From VRUE01 sp963807425 (GTDB lineage: Bacteria; Actinomycetota; Thermoleophilia; Solirubrobacterales; 70-9), in contig CAWEBZ010000002.1 in NCBI GenBank assembly GCA_963807425.1, positions 1 to 64,000 on the forward strand: a stretch of DNA of 64,000 nt. The letters run 5' to 3'. How positions within the stretch are numbered: the first letter of the stretch is position 1; each line of letters starts with the position of its first letter. The notes beneath the pieces were generated by a model. The model saw nothing but the letters and a program-made list of their open reading frames with translations, was not told the origin of the DNA and ran no database searches. A program made the position numbers and the translations under genes. This document shows, in pieces, positions 25,089 through 33,010 of this stretch.

Positions 25089-25637
25089 CTAGAGGTCGAG
25101 GGTGACCTCGGCAGGACCTTCGGGTCCCGGAATCGAGAGCGTCAGCGGCCGGTTCTCCGAAGCGGAGGCCGGCAGCTGGAAGAGCACCAGAGACCCCTCG
25201 ATTGGGCCCTGCTGCGGAGTCGAGTCGAGCACCGGGATCTGTTCCTGCGATTCGACTTCGCCGCCGAACGGCAAGGCGTAGAGGCTTTCGCTGGGGATCG
25301 CGTCAAAGATCTCGTGGTCGGCGTCGGTGATGTGGAATGAGTCGGCCAGGGTCTGGCTCTCTTCACTCTCGTTCTGGACTTCGAAGAAGACGCCGAAGTA
25401 GGAGGAGCCCTCCGGAGGCAGCGGCTGGCCGACCAGGTAAGCCGAGTCCTCGTTGTCGTTCGGATTGAGGAAGCGAGAGAAGATCACGTTGTAGTTGAGC
25501 TCCCCCAGCTCAACCGGCTCACCCTCCACAACCTCCTTCGAGTGGCTCTCGTGGCCGCAGGCCGAGACGCCTACAGCCAGCGCCGCAAGTGCGAGCGCGG
25601 CGAGCAGGGACAGGACGAATCTGCGGAGGGTGACCAT
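25089..25637 (-). CDS. Putative lipoprotein, DUF4352-like
   Basis: The 182-residue product has a signal peptide with lipobox (V-G-V-S-A-C, about residues 22-27) and a C-terminal beta-rich domain containing Y-F-G-V-F-F-E-V-Q-N. This resembles the DUF4352/telokin-like fold of extracytoplasmic lipoproteins, though I assign it only by pattern. It is convergent with the PBP gene and lies 28 bp downstream of the SRPBCC gene, so it is likely co-transcribed with it. Confidence 0.75.
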   Translation of the reverse strand: MVTLRRFVLSLLAALALAALAVGVSACGHESHSKEVVEGEPVELGELNYNVIFSRFLNPNDNEDSAYLVGQPLPPEGSSYFGVFFEVQNESEESQTLADSFHITDADHEIFDAIPSESLYALPFGGEVESQEQIPVLDSTPQQGPIEGSLVLFQLPASASENRPLTLSIPGPEGPAEVTLDL

Positions 25638-25665
25638 CGGCGGGCGTGAGTCTATAAAGCCCGGC

Positions 25666-26184
25666 TCAGGGAATACCGGTCGCGTGCGGGTTGCCGCCAG
25701 CGACGGCGAAGCGACGGGCGGCGAGCTCTTCCGCCTCGAGCAGGTCGCGCAGGCGACGCAGCGCCTCGCGCCAGTGGCGCTCCAAGAAGAAAGGCGCTGC
25801 CGTGGCCACCTCGAGCGCTCGATCCAGGGGGTTCGACGGCTCAGTCCAAAAGGAGACCCGAACGTTGGTCAGCGAACCCGGTCCCTCGATCAGCTCCCAT
25901 AGCGTCGTCGAAGGAACCCGGTTGGCCCGGCCGCCGCGACCGTGCTCGAGGATCCGGTGGGGCTCCTCCATCTTCTCGATCGACGTGTCCATCCAAACTG
26001 CCCGCGGCCCCGCCGAGAAACGAAAGCGCGCCCCGGCACCGATCCCAGAGGACTCGATCCGAGTCAGATGGAAGCCGGAGACGAAGTGATCGAGGAAGGC
26101 GGGGCGCAGCGCCATGTCGCCGATCGCCTCGAAAACCCGCTCGCGGGAGACGTCAATCTCGACTTCTGCGCTGACGGGGCCCAT
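25666..26184 (-). CDS. SRPBCC-family protein (polyketide cyclase-like)
   Basis: A 172-residue product with the START/SRPBCC pattern: V-S-A-E-V-E-I-D-V-S-R-E-R-V-F-E-A-I-G-D at the N-terminus, a central beta-sheet (F-R-F-S-A-G-P-R), and a long C-terminal helix (W-R-E-A-L-R-R-L-R-D-L-L). It probably binds a hydrophobic ligand; no catalytic residues can be named. ATG 26184 was chosen because the upstream extension of the open frame lacks coding character. It precedes the lipoprotein gene on the same strand and is divergent from the FHA gene. Confidence 0.82.
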   Translation of the reverse strand: MGPVSAEVEIDVSRERVFEAIGDMALRPAFLDHFVSGFHLTRIESSGIGAGARFRFSAGPRAVWMDTSIEKMEEPHRILEHGRGGRANRVPSTTLWELIEGPGSLTNVRVSFWTEPSNPLDRALEVATAAPFFLERHWREALRRLRDLLEAEELAARRFAVAGGNPHATGIP

Positions 26185-26250
26185 CGGCGGCGCGATTCTA
26201 GTACCAGGCTCGGCCTGGCGCCGAAATGACCAAAATGCGGCAAATGCCTT

Positions 26251-26880
26251 ATGCAACATGGCAATCGTCGCGCTACCATGAAATGTGGAGGCGCCGGGAA
26301 AGGAGAGATCATTTTTTCCAGTGTCAGTCCCGGCATCAGCGTTGACAGCTTCACCACAGGCACGCTCCCAGGCTCAGGGACGTTTTTCTGTGCTGCCTGC
26401 GGTTCGCAGCTCTCCCTGAGAGAGAACGACTACCTGCCCGACTGCCCGCGCTGCGGTGCGTCTGAATTTCATCGCGACTCGATCTTCGAGCCGATGCAGG
26501 ACCATGGCCAAACCGCGGAGCTCTCGATTCCGACCAGGCTCGCGCCACCCAGCTGGCTAGAGACGACGCGCGCCCTGCTGCCCAAGGCCGGCGACTACCT
26601 TGCTTATCAGGAAGCGGGGGGCGGGATCCAGGTCTTCCCGATCGAACACGGCTGGACCCGGATCGGCCGCAGCGTTACCGCCGACATCCGCCTCGACGAC
26701 CCCAGCGTCTCGCGTCGCCACGCCCTGATCGTCTCCGAGCAACCTGACTCTCTGCGCGTGCTTGACGATCGCAGCCTCAACGGCGTCTTCCTCAATGGCG
26801 ACATCGTCGAGTGGGGACGGTTGACCGACGGCGACGAGCTGACGATCGGCCGCTACCGCCTCTTCGCTCTAGAGCACTAG
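26251..26880 (+). CDS. Zinc-ribbon and FHA-domain protein
   Basis: The 209-residue frame has a zinc ribbon (F-F-C-A-A-C and C-P-R-C-G, about residues 46-70) followed by a forkhead-associated domain (about 120-205) with R-I-G-R-S, S-V-S-R-R-H-A and S-L-N-G-V-F-L-N-G. FHA domains bind phosphothreonine, so it likely responds to Ser/Thr kinases. The start is uncertain: ATG 26251 and 26278 lack a ribosome binding site, whereas AGGAG at 26301-26305 sits five bases before an in-frame ATT (26311). The TAG stop is formed at the boundary of the 167-bp palindromic repeat. Confidence 0.85.
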   Translation: MQHGNRRATMKCGGAGKGEIIFSSVSPGISVDSFTTGTLPGSGTFFCAACGSQLSLRENDYLPDCPRCGASEFHRDSIFEPMQDHGQTAELSIPTRLAPPSWLETTRALLPKAGDYLAYQEAGGGIQVFPIEHGWTRIGRSVTADIRLDDPSVSRRHALIVSEQPDSLRVLDDRSLNGVFLNGDIVEWGRLTDGDELTIGRYRLFALEH

Positions 26881-27044
26881 GAGGGACTAGCGAAACCCGG
26901 GTGCGCGGGCCAGCGAGCGCCGGACCAAGCGGGGCAAGGACGCAGGGAGCCCGAATAGCAGCGCTATTTGGGCGACCGAGGACGTCGCACCGCGCCGTGT
27001 CCGCCGCCGCTGGACGCGTGCGGGGGTTTCGCTAGTCCCTCCTA
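26878..27044. repeat. 167-bp palindromic element, copy 1
   Basis: The element has perfect 21-bp terminal inverted repeats (26878-26898 and 27024-27044, beginning TAGGAGGGAC) and several inner stems: 26901-26907 with 27015-27021, 26910-26915 with 27008-27013, and a central hairpin 26950-26959 with 26963-26972. A second copy of identical length is at 39736-39902 with 162 of 167 identical bases. Four of the five differences are two compensatory pair changes (26889/27033 and 26910/27013). The fifth, at 26900, falls in a predicted GG/GG internal loop. It contains no gene. The ends read TA...TA, compatible with a MITE that duplicates TA, or with a structured RNA. Confidence 0.85.
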
Positions 27045-27092
27045 ACCGCTAATTGCGGAGTTTCCGGCCACCGCCGCCCCTAGCATGGGTAT

Positions 27093-27506
27093 GTGAGCTC
27101 GCGTCCAGGCCCAGGCGACCAACCCTCCCCTGACTCTCCGGCGGTTGCCGCGGAGCGCGCCCGCGAACGTCTCCACGAGGAGATCGAGCGGGTGCGAGTG
27201 GGTGTCGAGGAGATGCTGTCGGAGCAGGAGGCCGGCGGTAGTCCGGATCTGCGACGTGAACTCGACGCCCTGCGCGAGGAGACCAGCTACTTCATCAAGC
27301 GCCGCGTCCGCAAGACCGAGAAACGCCTCAACAAGCGCATCAACAGGATCGACCAGCGCACCGAAGCGCTCGAGCGCCGCTTTGACGAGGCAGAGCAGGA
27401 GCGCAAGTACGCCGAGTGGCGCATCCACACCAACACCGAGCAGATGCTCGACAGCCTCCTGCAAGAGATCCGCGCCATCGGCGATCTGCTGAGCAGGACT
27501 CGGTAG
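27093..27506 (+). CDS. Coiled-coil protein, unknown function
   Basis: A 137-residue, highly charged product starting at GTG. Residues 20-135 are almost entirely helical with heptad-like spacing, suggesting a coiled-coil, possibly structural, protein. It has no signal peptide, membrane span or catalytic motif. It stands alone between the 167-bp palindrome and the first E-type hairpin element, which starts five bases after its stop. Confidence 0.75.
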   Translation: MSSRPGPGDQPSPDSPAVAAERARERLHEEIERVRVGVEEMLSEQEAGGSPDLRRELDALREETSYFIKRRVRKTEKRLNKRINRIDQRTEALERRFDEAEQERKYAEWRIHTNTEQMLDSLLQEIRAIGDLLSRTR

Positions 27507-27510
27507 CCCG

Positions 27511-27619
27511 CTGGCGAGGGACGGGCACCCCTCCGGCGGAACCCGCATCGAGGCCACTGCTTGGGCTCACGCCTCAGTTGCTCACAAGTTCCTCTGGAGG
27601 GGTGCCCGCCCCTCGCCAG
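27511..27619 (+). repeat. Palindromic element E1 with conserved core
   Basis: Arms 27511-27542 and 27588-27619 pair at 30 of 32 positions (one G-U). Between them lies a loop containing ACCCGC near the start and GTTGCTCACAAGTTCC at its end. The related element E2 at 27702-27805, in opposite orientation, keeps GCGGAACCCGC and AGTTGCTCACAAGTTCC but has different stem sequences that still pair. It begins five bases after the stop of the coiled-coil gene and reads in the same direction. No U-run follows. Confidence 0.8.
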
Positions 27620-27701
27620 GCCCCATCAGCTCCATCAGCAGGTTCGTCACCCCCCGTAGCTCAAGCTAGGAAGCGCGTCTCGACTGGAAGCTTCCCGCCC
27701 T

Positions 27702-27805
27702 AGAGGCGCGTGGATGCCTCTCCGGCGGAACTTGTGAGCAACTCACCTTTGAACCCTGCTGGAGTGCGAGCGCGGGTTCCGCGGGAGAGGCATCCACGCG
27801 CCTCT
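27702..27805 (-). repeat. Palindromic element E2 with conserved core
   Basis: Arms 27702-27731 and 27776-27805 pair at 29 of 30 positions. On the minus strand the core reads GCGGAACCCGC, about 28 variable bases, then AGTTGCTCACAAGTTCC, as in E1. It starts ten bases after the glutamate synthase stop and is oriented with that gene, just as E1 is oriented with its gene. Aligned on the core, about ten stem pairs differ from E1 with both partners changed. Between E1 and E2 (27620-27701) I see only a short GGAAGC/GCTTCC dyad. Confidence 0.8.
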
Positions 27806-27814
27806 CCCTCCGGA

Positions 27815-30800
27815 TCACTCGGTCGAGATGCTCGGGTCGGCCTGGACCTTGTGCGGGACGACCATGAGGAATTTCTCGCCGGCTTCGGCGGCCAGGCCAA
27901 GAACCCGGTCTGCCTCCTCATCCTGATCGGTGGCCCGCAGCTCGTTGGCGTAGTGGCCGAGCAGGTCGTCGACGTCGAGCAGGCCCTCGGCGTCGAGCTC
28001 TTTGAGCTCGACCTTGGCACCCTCGCCGAGCCGCCGTTCGATCGCCTCGCGGTCGATGCCGAAGGCGCCGTGGCGAACGTAGACGCGGCCGCCGGTCATG
28101 CCGGCGCAGGCCCAGGGACCGAGGTCGCCGAGGACGACGGCACGCCCGGAGGTCATGTACTCGAAGGCAAAGCCCTTGGCGTTGGCGCGATCGACGATGC
28201 AGCCGCGGCTGTCGTCGATCTCCTCTTCGGGCTCACCCGCCAGCACCACGTCGGCGCCAGATAGGCGGATGCAGAAGCGCGAATCGGCCGAGCCCTGGAC
28301 GACGAGGCGGCCACGCTGGGCACCGTAGGCGAAGGACTTGCCGACCGAGCCGTTGACCCGCTTGCCCTTGGCGCCCTTGCCCTTGAGCACGGACACCGTC
28401 CCGCCCAGCATCGTCTTGCCGACGCCGTCTTGGGCACCGCCCTCGACCCGGATCGAGACGCCGTAGGAGTTGAACGCGCCGAGTCCCTGGCCGGCGACCG
28501 AGCCGCCGTTGAACTCGAGGCTGGCGAGCACGTCGTCGTTGGACTCCGGCCCGTCCTCGAAGATCCGGGTGCGGGAGATCGCCCCCGACAGCTCAGTGCC
28601 AAGGACGCGGTCGTTGGCGTCGGTGGCACGGGGGAACTGGTTGCGCACGGTGCGCCCCGAGCAGATGTCGCCGGCGAGAGCGCCAATCTGCGCCGACGCC
28701 TGCTTCGCCTCCATCCGGATCGGGCGGGCGACGACGAGCCCCGCCTCGGCGCGCGCCTCGTCGAGCTCCTCCGCCACTGGCAGGTCGAGTGGCTCGAGGT
28801 CGAGGAACTCCTCCAGCGGCGTGATCAGCGGTGCCAGGTCAACCGTCTCGTGATGGGAGATCTGCTCGAGCAGGTCGTAGCGGCCGACGAGGTCCTGGGC
28901 GCGGTCGTAGCCGAGCGAGGCGACAACCTGCTTGACCTCCTCGCCCATCGCTTGGAAGAAGCGGGCACAGCTCTCGGCGGCGCCGTCGACCTCCTGCGGG
29001 GTGAACTTCTTCAGCCCGTGCTCCTGCGCCTGCTCGACCGTCTCGATCTGCGTCGCGATGCCGACGTGGCAGGTGTCGAGCTGGCAGCCGCGGCAGATCG
29101 TGCAGCCGAGGCTGACCATCGCCAGGGTGCCGAAGCCGACCCGGTTGGCGCCGAGGCAGTGCAGCTTGACGATGTCGTGGCCATGGCGGTAGCCGCCGTC
29201 GGCCCAGATCTCGACCCGGTTGCGGATCCCGGCCTCCATCAGCGCCCGGTGCACGGCGCGGGTGCCGATGTCGGAGGGCAGGCCGACGTGGCGCAGCGCG
29301 TGCTGGCGGGCGGCGCCGGTCCCCCCCTCGAAGCCCGAGAGGGTGATGATGTCGGCGCCGGCCTTGGCGATCCCGAGGCCGATCGTGCCGATGTTCGGCA
29401 CCACCGGCACCTTGACCGAGACGCGGACGTCGGGATTGACCGTCTTCAGCTCGTCGATCAGCTCGGCGAGATCCTCGATCGAGTAGAGGTCGTGGTTGTT
29501 TGACGGTGAGATCAGATCGGTGCCGGGTGCCGCGTTACGGGCGGCGGCGACCTTCTCGGAGACCTTCTTGCCGGGCAGGTGGCCGCCCTCGCCGGGCTTG
29601 GCGCCTTGGCCGATCTTGATCTCGGCCAGATAGGAGGAGTTGAGCATCTCCGCCGAGACGCCGAAGCGGCCCGAGGCGACCTGCTGGCCGCGCCACTTGC
29701 GGTAGTGGCCGTACATGTCGCGGATCTCGCCACCCTCGCCGTTGACGCAGAGGACATTGATCGACTTCGCCGCCTCGGCGTAGGCACGGAAGGCGGGCTC
29801 GGACTGGGAGCCGAAGCTCATCGAGGAGATCACGACCGGGTAGTCGTGGCGGCCGACGCCGGCATCGACGTTCGCCGGATCGACCGGGTCGCGATCCCCC
29901 TTCAGGCCCATGATGTGGCGCATCGAGATCGGGCTCTGGCTCTCCAGGTCGCGGACCTTCTCCGAGTATTCCTCGTAGGAGCCGGTGCCGTTGGCGGTCG
30001 CGATCGCCGCCTTGTAGACCTTGGGGTAGAAGCGGAAGGTCTTGGCCGGCTTGGCCTCTTCGTCGCCGGCGAGGATCCGCGCCCGCTCGTTGGTGTCCAC
30101 GTCGAGATCGGGAAAGCCGAAGCCGCTCGCCTCGGATGCGGCGAAGGCCTCGGTCTGGAAGATCTCGGCCAACTCGGGCTTGACCCCAATCGAGGAGAAC
30201 TGGCGCGCATAGCCGCGCACCTCGTGGATCCCGATCGTCGAGATCACTTTCTCCATCCCCTTGTTGAGCGCGTCGCAGAGGTTGGAGACGTCGCTCTCGT
30301 AGTCCTCGACGCAGATCACCTCGACCATCGTGTACGGGCAGACGCCGTTGGCGCCGAGACCGAGGGCGAGCAGGGTGTCGTGGACGTTGCGGAGCGCGGC
30401 GGAGCGCAGCACGACGCCGCAACGGCGGCGCAGGTTCTCCTCGCCGGGCTCGACCTTGAACTGCTTCAGCGCCTGGTCGACGGCGGAGACAGCGAGGTGA
30501 GGGTCGAGGTAGCGGCGCTCGGCGTCATAGACGGTACGGTCGGTCAGCACCAGCAGCTCGGCGCCGTTGCGGACTTTCTTCACCGCTTCCTGCTTGATCC
30601 GCTCGATCGCCCCCTGGGTCGTCTCGGACTCGAGCAGGGAGATGTCGACGGCGTCGGCGCGGCCGCGGAACTCCTCCCAGAGGTCCTCGAGCAGGTAGGT
30701 GCGGTGCTTGCGCGCGATCGCGCGATAGGTCTTGTCGGAGAGCGGCGCCATGTCGTGATGGCCACCGAGGATCACCGGGAACTCGGTCTCGACGGTGCCG

Positions 30801-32488
30801 GTGTCCTCGCCTGCGGCGTGGATCGAGGGTCGGCGGCCGAACACCGTCCTGGTGGAGAAGTGCTCCATCTCACGTTCGCGGTCGATCGCCGGGTTGGTGA
30901 CGACGGCAACCGTCTCCTTGAAGTAGTCGGCGAGGTTCTGGCGCTCCGGCGATAGCGCGGCCAGTGGGCCGTCGTAGCCGAGCGAGCCCACCGGCTCGGA
31001 CCCGTTCGAAGCCATCTGCTGGACGAGTTTGACGTCGTCGCGCTGCCAGCCGAAGCCGGCGAGGACGCGGTCGGAGACCTTGACCGGCTCCTCGGGACCG
31101 GCGTCGGAATAGCCCGGGACCTCGCCGCCCTCGAGCGGGCCACCGGCGTCGAGGGCACGGTCGTAGGGGCCGGCGTCCTCGGCGCCGTTGCGTGCCAGCC
31201 AGCGCTTGCGGACGATGCGCAGCATCTCGTCGTGGGGGTGCAGGGTCGAGCGCTTGCGCTCGCGGTCGATCTTCACCAGTGCCTTCTCGCCGGGGGCTAG
31301 CGGCTTCGGCTCGGCGGCCATCGCGCTGACCGGGACGACCCCGGGCTCGGAGCTGAAGACGAAGTCCTCCGCGGTCTCCACCTGCCACAGCGGCCGCAGC
31401 CCGAGCGCGTCGGCGGAGAAGACGCATTCGTTGGTATGGCGGGCAATCAGCGCGACCGGCCCCTGGGCGAAGGGGCCCATCGCCTGGTGCAGATACATGT
31501 AGAAGCGATGCAGCTCGGAGGGCATCGAGCGGATCTCCTCGGCGATCGGTGGCACGACCATCTCCATCGCCTCGGCGAGGCTGAGGCCATCGCGGCTGAT
31601 CAGGGTGTCGATCGTTCGGTTGAGGTCCTGCGAGTCCGAGGAACCTGGCTGAATCGGCACTCCCAGCATCAGCGCCTCCTGGCGCAGCTGGGCGATCGTG
31701 TTGATCTCGCCGTTGTGGCCGAGCACCGAGAAGGGCTGGACCCGCTTGAAGGAAGGCCAGGTGTTGGTCGAGTAGCGATTGTGGCCGAAGCTGCCGATCG
31801 TCTCGAAGCGCTCGTCGAGCAGGTCGGGGTAGTACTCGCCGAGCACCTTCGGCGCCCCCATCACCTTGTAGACGCAGGTCGTCGCCGAGAAGGACGGAAC
31901 GTGGACGTCGAGGCGCTGCTCGAGCTCGATCAGCAGGTCGAAGAGCACGCGGTCGCGGTGCGAGGCGTCGGCGACGAGGCCAGCCAGCTGCCAGAAATGC
32001 GGCTCCTCCTCGCGCGCCGTGGGGCCGAGGGCGGGAGAGTTGACCACCCCAACCCGCTCGGCGAGGATGCGGAAGCCGCCCCGCCCGAGCAGCTCGCGGG
32101 CGTCGTGCTGGATCCGCTCGCGATCCTGGGAGCGTTCGATGAAGATGTGGGCGACGGCGAAGGCGTCGTCGAGAGTGAGCGAGGGGTCGTGGCCGCCGGA
32201 GCGGACCTCCTCGGCCCAGATCTTGCGCGGCAGGTCGAGCAGCAGCCCGCAGCCGTCGCCCTCGCCATCGACGTTGCCGGCACGGTGCAGCATCTTCCCC
32301 AGAGCCGGGATCGCCAGTTCGATCGGCGCGTGGCTCGGCGTCGCGTCTTTGCGCACGGACGCGTAGATCGCACAGGCGTCCTTGTCCTCGACGCTGGGCG
32401 GCGAGACGAGCGGCCGGTAGGGACGCTCAGGCGAGTAGCGGACGGGGCCGCGCTCGCCGTGAAGCTCACGGGACTGGCTATCGGACAT
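27815..32488 (-). CDS. gltB: Glutamate synthase, large subunit
   Basis: The 1557-residue product is a full-length GOGAT alpha subunit. A 38-residue propeptide precedes Cys39 (K-D-A-C-A-I-Y-A), the expected N-terminal glutaminase nucleophile after processing. G-D-G-C-G-L-L-L follows. The FMN/synthase region carries S-P-S-N-N-H-D, G-E-G-G-H-L-P-G and the 3Fe-4S motif C-T-I-C-R-G-C-Q-L-D-T-C (C-x5-C-x4-C, near residue 1130). The C-terminus is the glycine-rich beta-helix. It makes glutamate from glutamine and 2-oxoglutarate with the small subunit, whose gene is not in the window. GGGAGG lies six bases upstream of the ATG. Confidence 0.96.
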   Translation of the reverse strand: MSDSQSRELHGERGPVRYSPERPYRPLVSPPSVEDKDACAIYASVRKDATPSHAPIELAIPALGKMLHRAGNVDGEGDGCGLLLDLPRKIWAEEVRSGGHDPSLTLDDAFAVAHIFIERSQDRERIQHDARELLGRGGFRILAERVGVVNSPALGPTAREEEPHFWQLAGLVADASHRDRVLFDLLIELEQRLDVHVPSFSATTCVYKVMGAPKVLGEYYPDLLDERFETIGSFGHNRYSTNTWPSFKRVQPFSVLGHNGEINTIAQLRQEALMLGVPIQPGSSDSQDLNRTIDTLISRDGLSLAEAMEMVVPPIAEEIRSMPSELHRFYMYLHQAMGPFAQGPVALIARHTNECVFSADALGLRPLWQVETAEDFVFSSEPGVVPVSAMAAEPKPLAPGEKALVKIDRERKRSTLHPHDEMLRIVRKRWLARNGAEDAGPYDRALDAGGPLEGGEVPGYSDAGPEEPVKVSDRVLAGFGWQRDDVKLVQQMASNGSEPVGSLGYDGPLAALSPERQNLADYFKETVAVVTNPAIDREREMEHFSTRTVFGRRPSIHAAGEDTGTVETEFPVILGGHHDMAPLSDKTYRAIARKHRTYLLEDLWEEFRGRADAVDISLLESETTQGAIERIKQEAVKKVRNGAELLVLTDRTVYDAERRYLDPHLAVSAVDQALKQFKVEPGEENLRRRCGVVLRSAALRNVHDTLLALGLGANGVCPYTMVEVICVEDYESDVSNLCDALNKGMEKVISTIGIHEVRGYARQFSSIGVKPELAEIFQTEAFAASEASGFGFPDLDVDTNERARILAGDEEAKPAKTFRFYPKVYKAAIATANGTGSYEEYSEKVRDLESQSPISMRHIMGLKGDRDPVDPANVDAGVGRHDYPVVISSMSFGSQSEPAFRAYAEAAKSINVLCVNGEGGEIRDMYGHYRKWRGQQVASGRFGVSAEMLNSSYLAEIKIGQGAKPGEGGHLPGKKVSEKVAAARNAAPGTDLISPSNNHDLYSIEDLAELIDELKTVNPDVRVSVKVPVVPNIGTIGLGIAKAGADIITLSGFEGGTGAARQHALRHVGLPSDIGTRAVHRALMEAGIRNRVEIWADGGYRHGHDIVKLHCLGANRVGFGTLAMVSLGCTICRGCQLDTCHVGIATQIETVEQAQEHGLKKFTPQEVDGAAESCARFFQAMGEEVKQVVASLGYDRAQDLVGRYDLLEQISHHETVDLAPLITPLEEFLDLEPLDLPVAEELDEARAEAGLVVARPIRMEAKQASAQIGALAGDICSGRTVRNQFPRATDANDRVLGTELSGAISRTRIFEDGPESNDDVLASLEFNGGSVAGQGLGAFNSYGVSIRVEGGAQDGVGKTMLGGTVSVLKGKGAKGKRVNGSVGKSFAYGAQRGRLVVQGSADSRFCIRLSGADVVLAGEPEEEIDDSRGCIVDRANAKGFAFEYMTSGRAVVLGDLGPWACAGMTGGRVYVRHGAFGIDREAIERRLGEGAKVELKELDAEGLLDVDDLLGHYANELRATDQDEEADRVLGLAAEAGEKFLMVVPHKVQADPSISTE

Positions 32489-32550
32489 GCTGACCTCCCG
32501 GTTTCCACGCCTTCTTCGAGCGGGCGCGCGACGGGTTGACGAGTCGCAGA

Positions 32551-32556
32551 ATTATA
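32551..32556 (-). promoter_or_regulatory. -10 promoter element for gltB
   Basis: A perfect TATAAT on the minus strand, about 63 bp upstream of the gltB start, in a locally AT-richer stretch. No equally good -35 hexamer sits at 17 bp, so only the -10 element is supported. Confidence 0.5.
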
Positions 32557-32589
32557 GGGCCAGCGCCTAGGGCAACTCGCATGAATCTT

Positions 32590-32617
32590 CATTTACCCGC
32601 TCTATGCGGGGTAAATG
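32590..32617 (-). terminator. Hairpin terminator after the cupin gene
   Basis: ATTTACCCGC (32591-32600) and GCGGGGTAAAT (32606-32616) pair with one bulge around a five-base loop. It lies 18 bp downstream of the cupin stop on the minus strand and upstream of the gltB promoter, so it probably separates the two transcription units. Confidence 0.55.
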
Positions 32618-32634
32618 CGTAACCCAGCGGGCCG

Positions 32635-33009
32635 CTAGGCCCAGGAAGAGTGCTCGAAATCGCCGCTCGGGTCGACCCCGATCAGGAGGGCGGTGACAAG
32701 GGCGTCGGAGCGGTTGAGGATCGTGCGTCTGACGGGTGGCTCGAGCGAGGCGAAGGTGCCCGCGGGGGCCGCGTGGTCCTCTCCGTCGATCCGGAAGATC
32801 GCCTCTCCCTCGAGGATCGCGTAGAGCTCGACCTGACCGCTGCCGGACTCGTCGTGCTCGGGGATCTGCCCGCCCGGACCGATCTCGACCAGGTTGTAGC
32901 CGAACGCCGAGGTGCCGAGCGCCTTGCGCGCCAGCAGCCAGGTCGACTCCCCCGACCCCTCCATCGTCTCGAACTCGTCGCGGTGCTTGATCGTGTAGCC
33001 GTCGCCCAT
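32635..33009 (-). CDS. Cupin-domain protein
   Basis: A 124-residue single-cupin protein. Motif 1 reads G-G-Q-I-P-E-H-D-E-S-G-S-G-Q-V-E-L-Y-A-I-L-E-G split across residues 46-68. Motif 2 is in A-P-A-G-T-F-A-S-L with few canonical metal ligands (one His, one Glu visible), so metal binding is uncertain. The ATG follows the TolB-like stop by one base (TGA-G-ATG), indicating coupled translation at the end of the lysA-thrB cluster. The substrate is unknown. Confidence 0.82.
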   Translation of the reverse strand: MGDGYTIKHRDEFETMEGSGESTWLLARKALGTSAFGYNLVEIGPGGQIPEHDESGSGQVELYAILEGEAIFRIDGEDHAAPAGTFASLEPPVRRTILNRSDALVTALLIGVDPSGDFEHSSWA

Positions 33010-33010
33010 C

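Noticed and set aside
26878..27044. 167-bp element as an ordinary intrinsic terminator
   Set aside because: Too long, branched, lacks a U-run, and recurs almost identically 13 kb away; terminators do not share sequence this way.
27730..27745. TTGTGAGCAA in element E2 as a lac-type operator
   Set aside because: Only a half-site resemblance; it sits at a gene's 3' end inside a hairpin element, not in a promoter.
28430..30955. 357- and 458-residue plus-strand frames opposite gltB
   Set aside because: Antisense shadows of a clearly conserved glutamate synthase.
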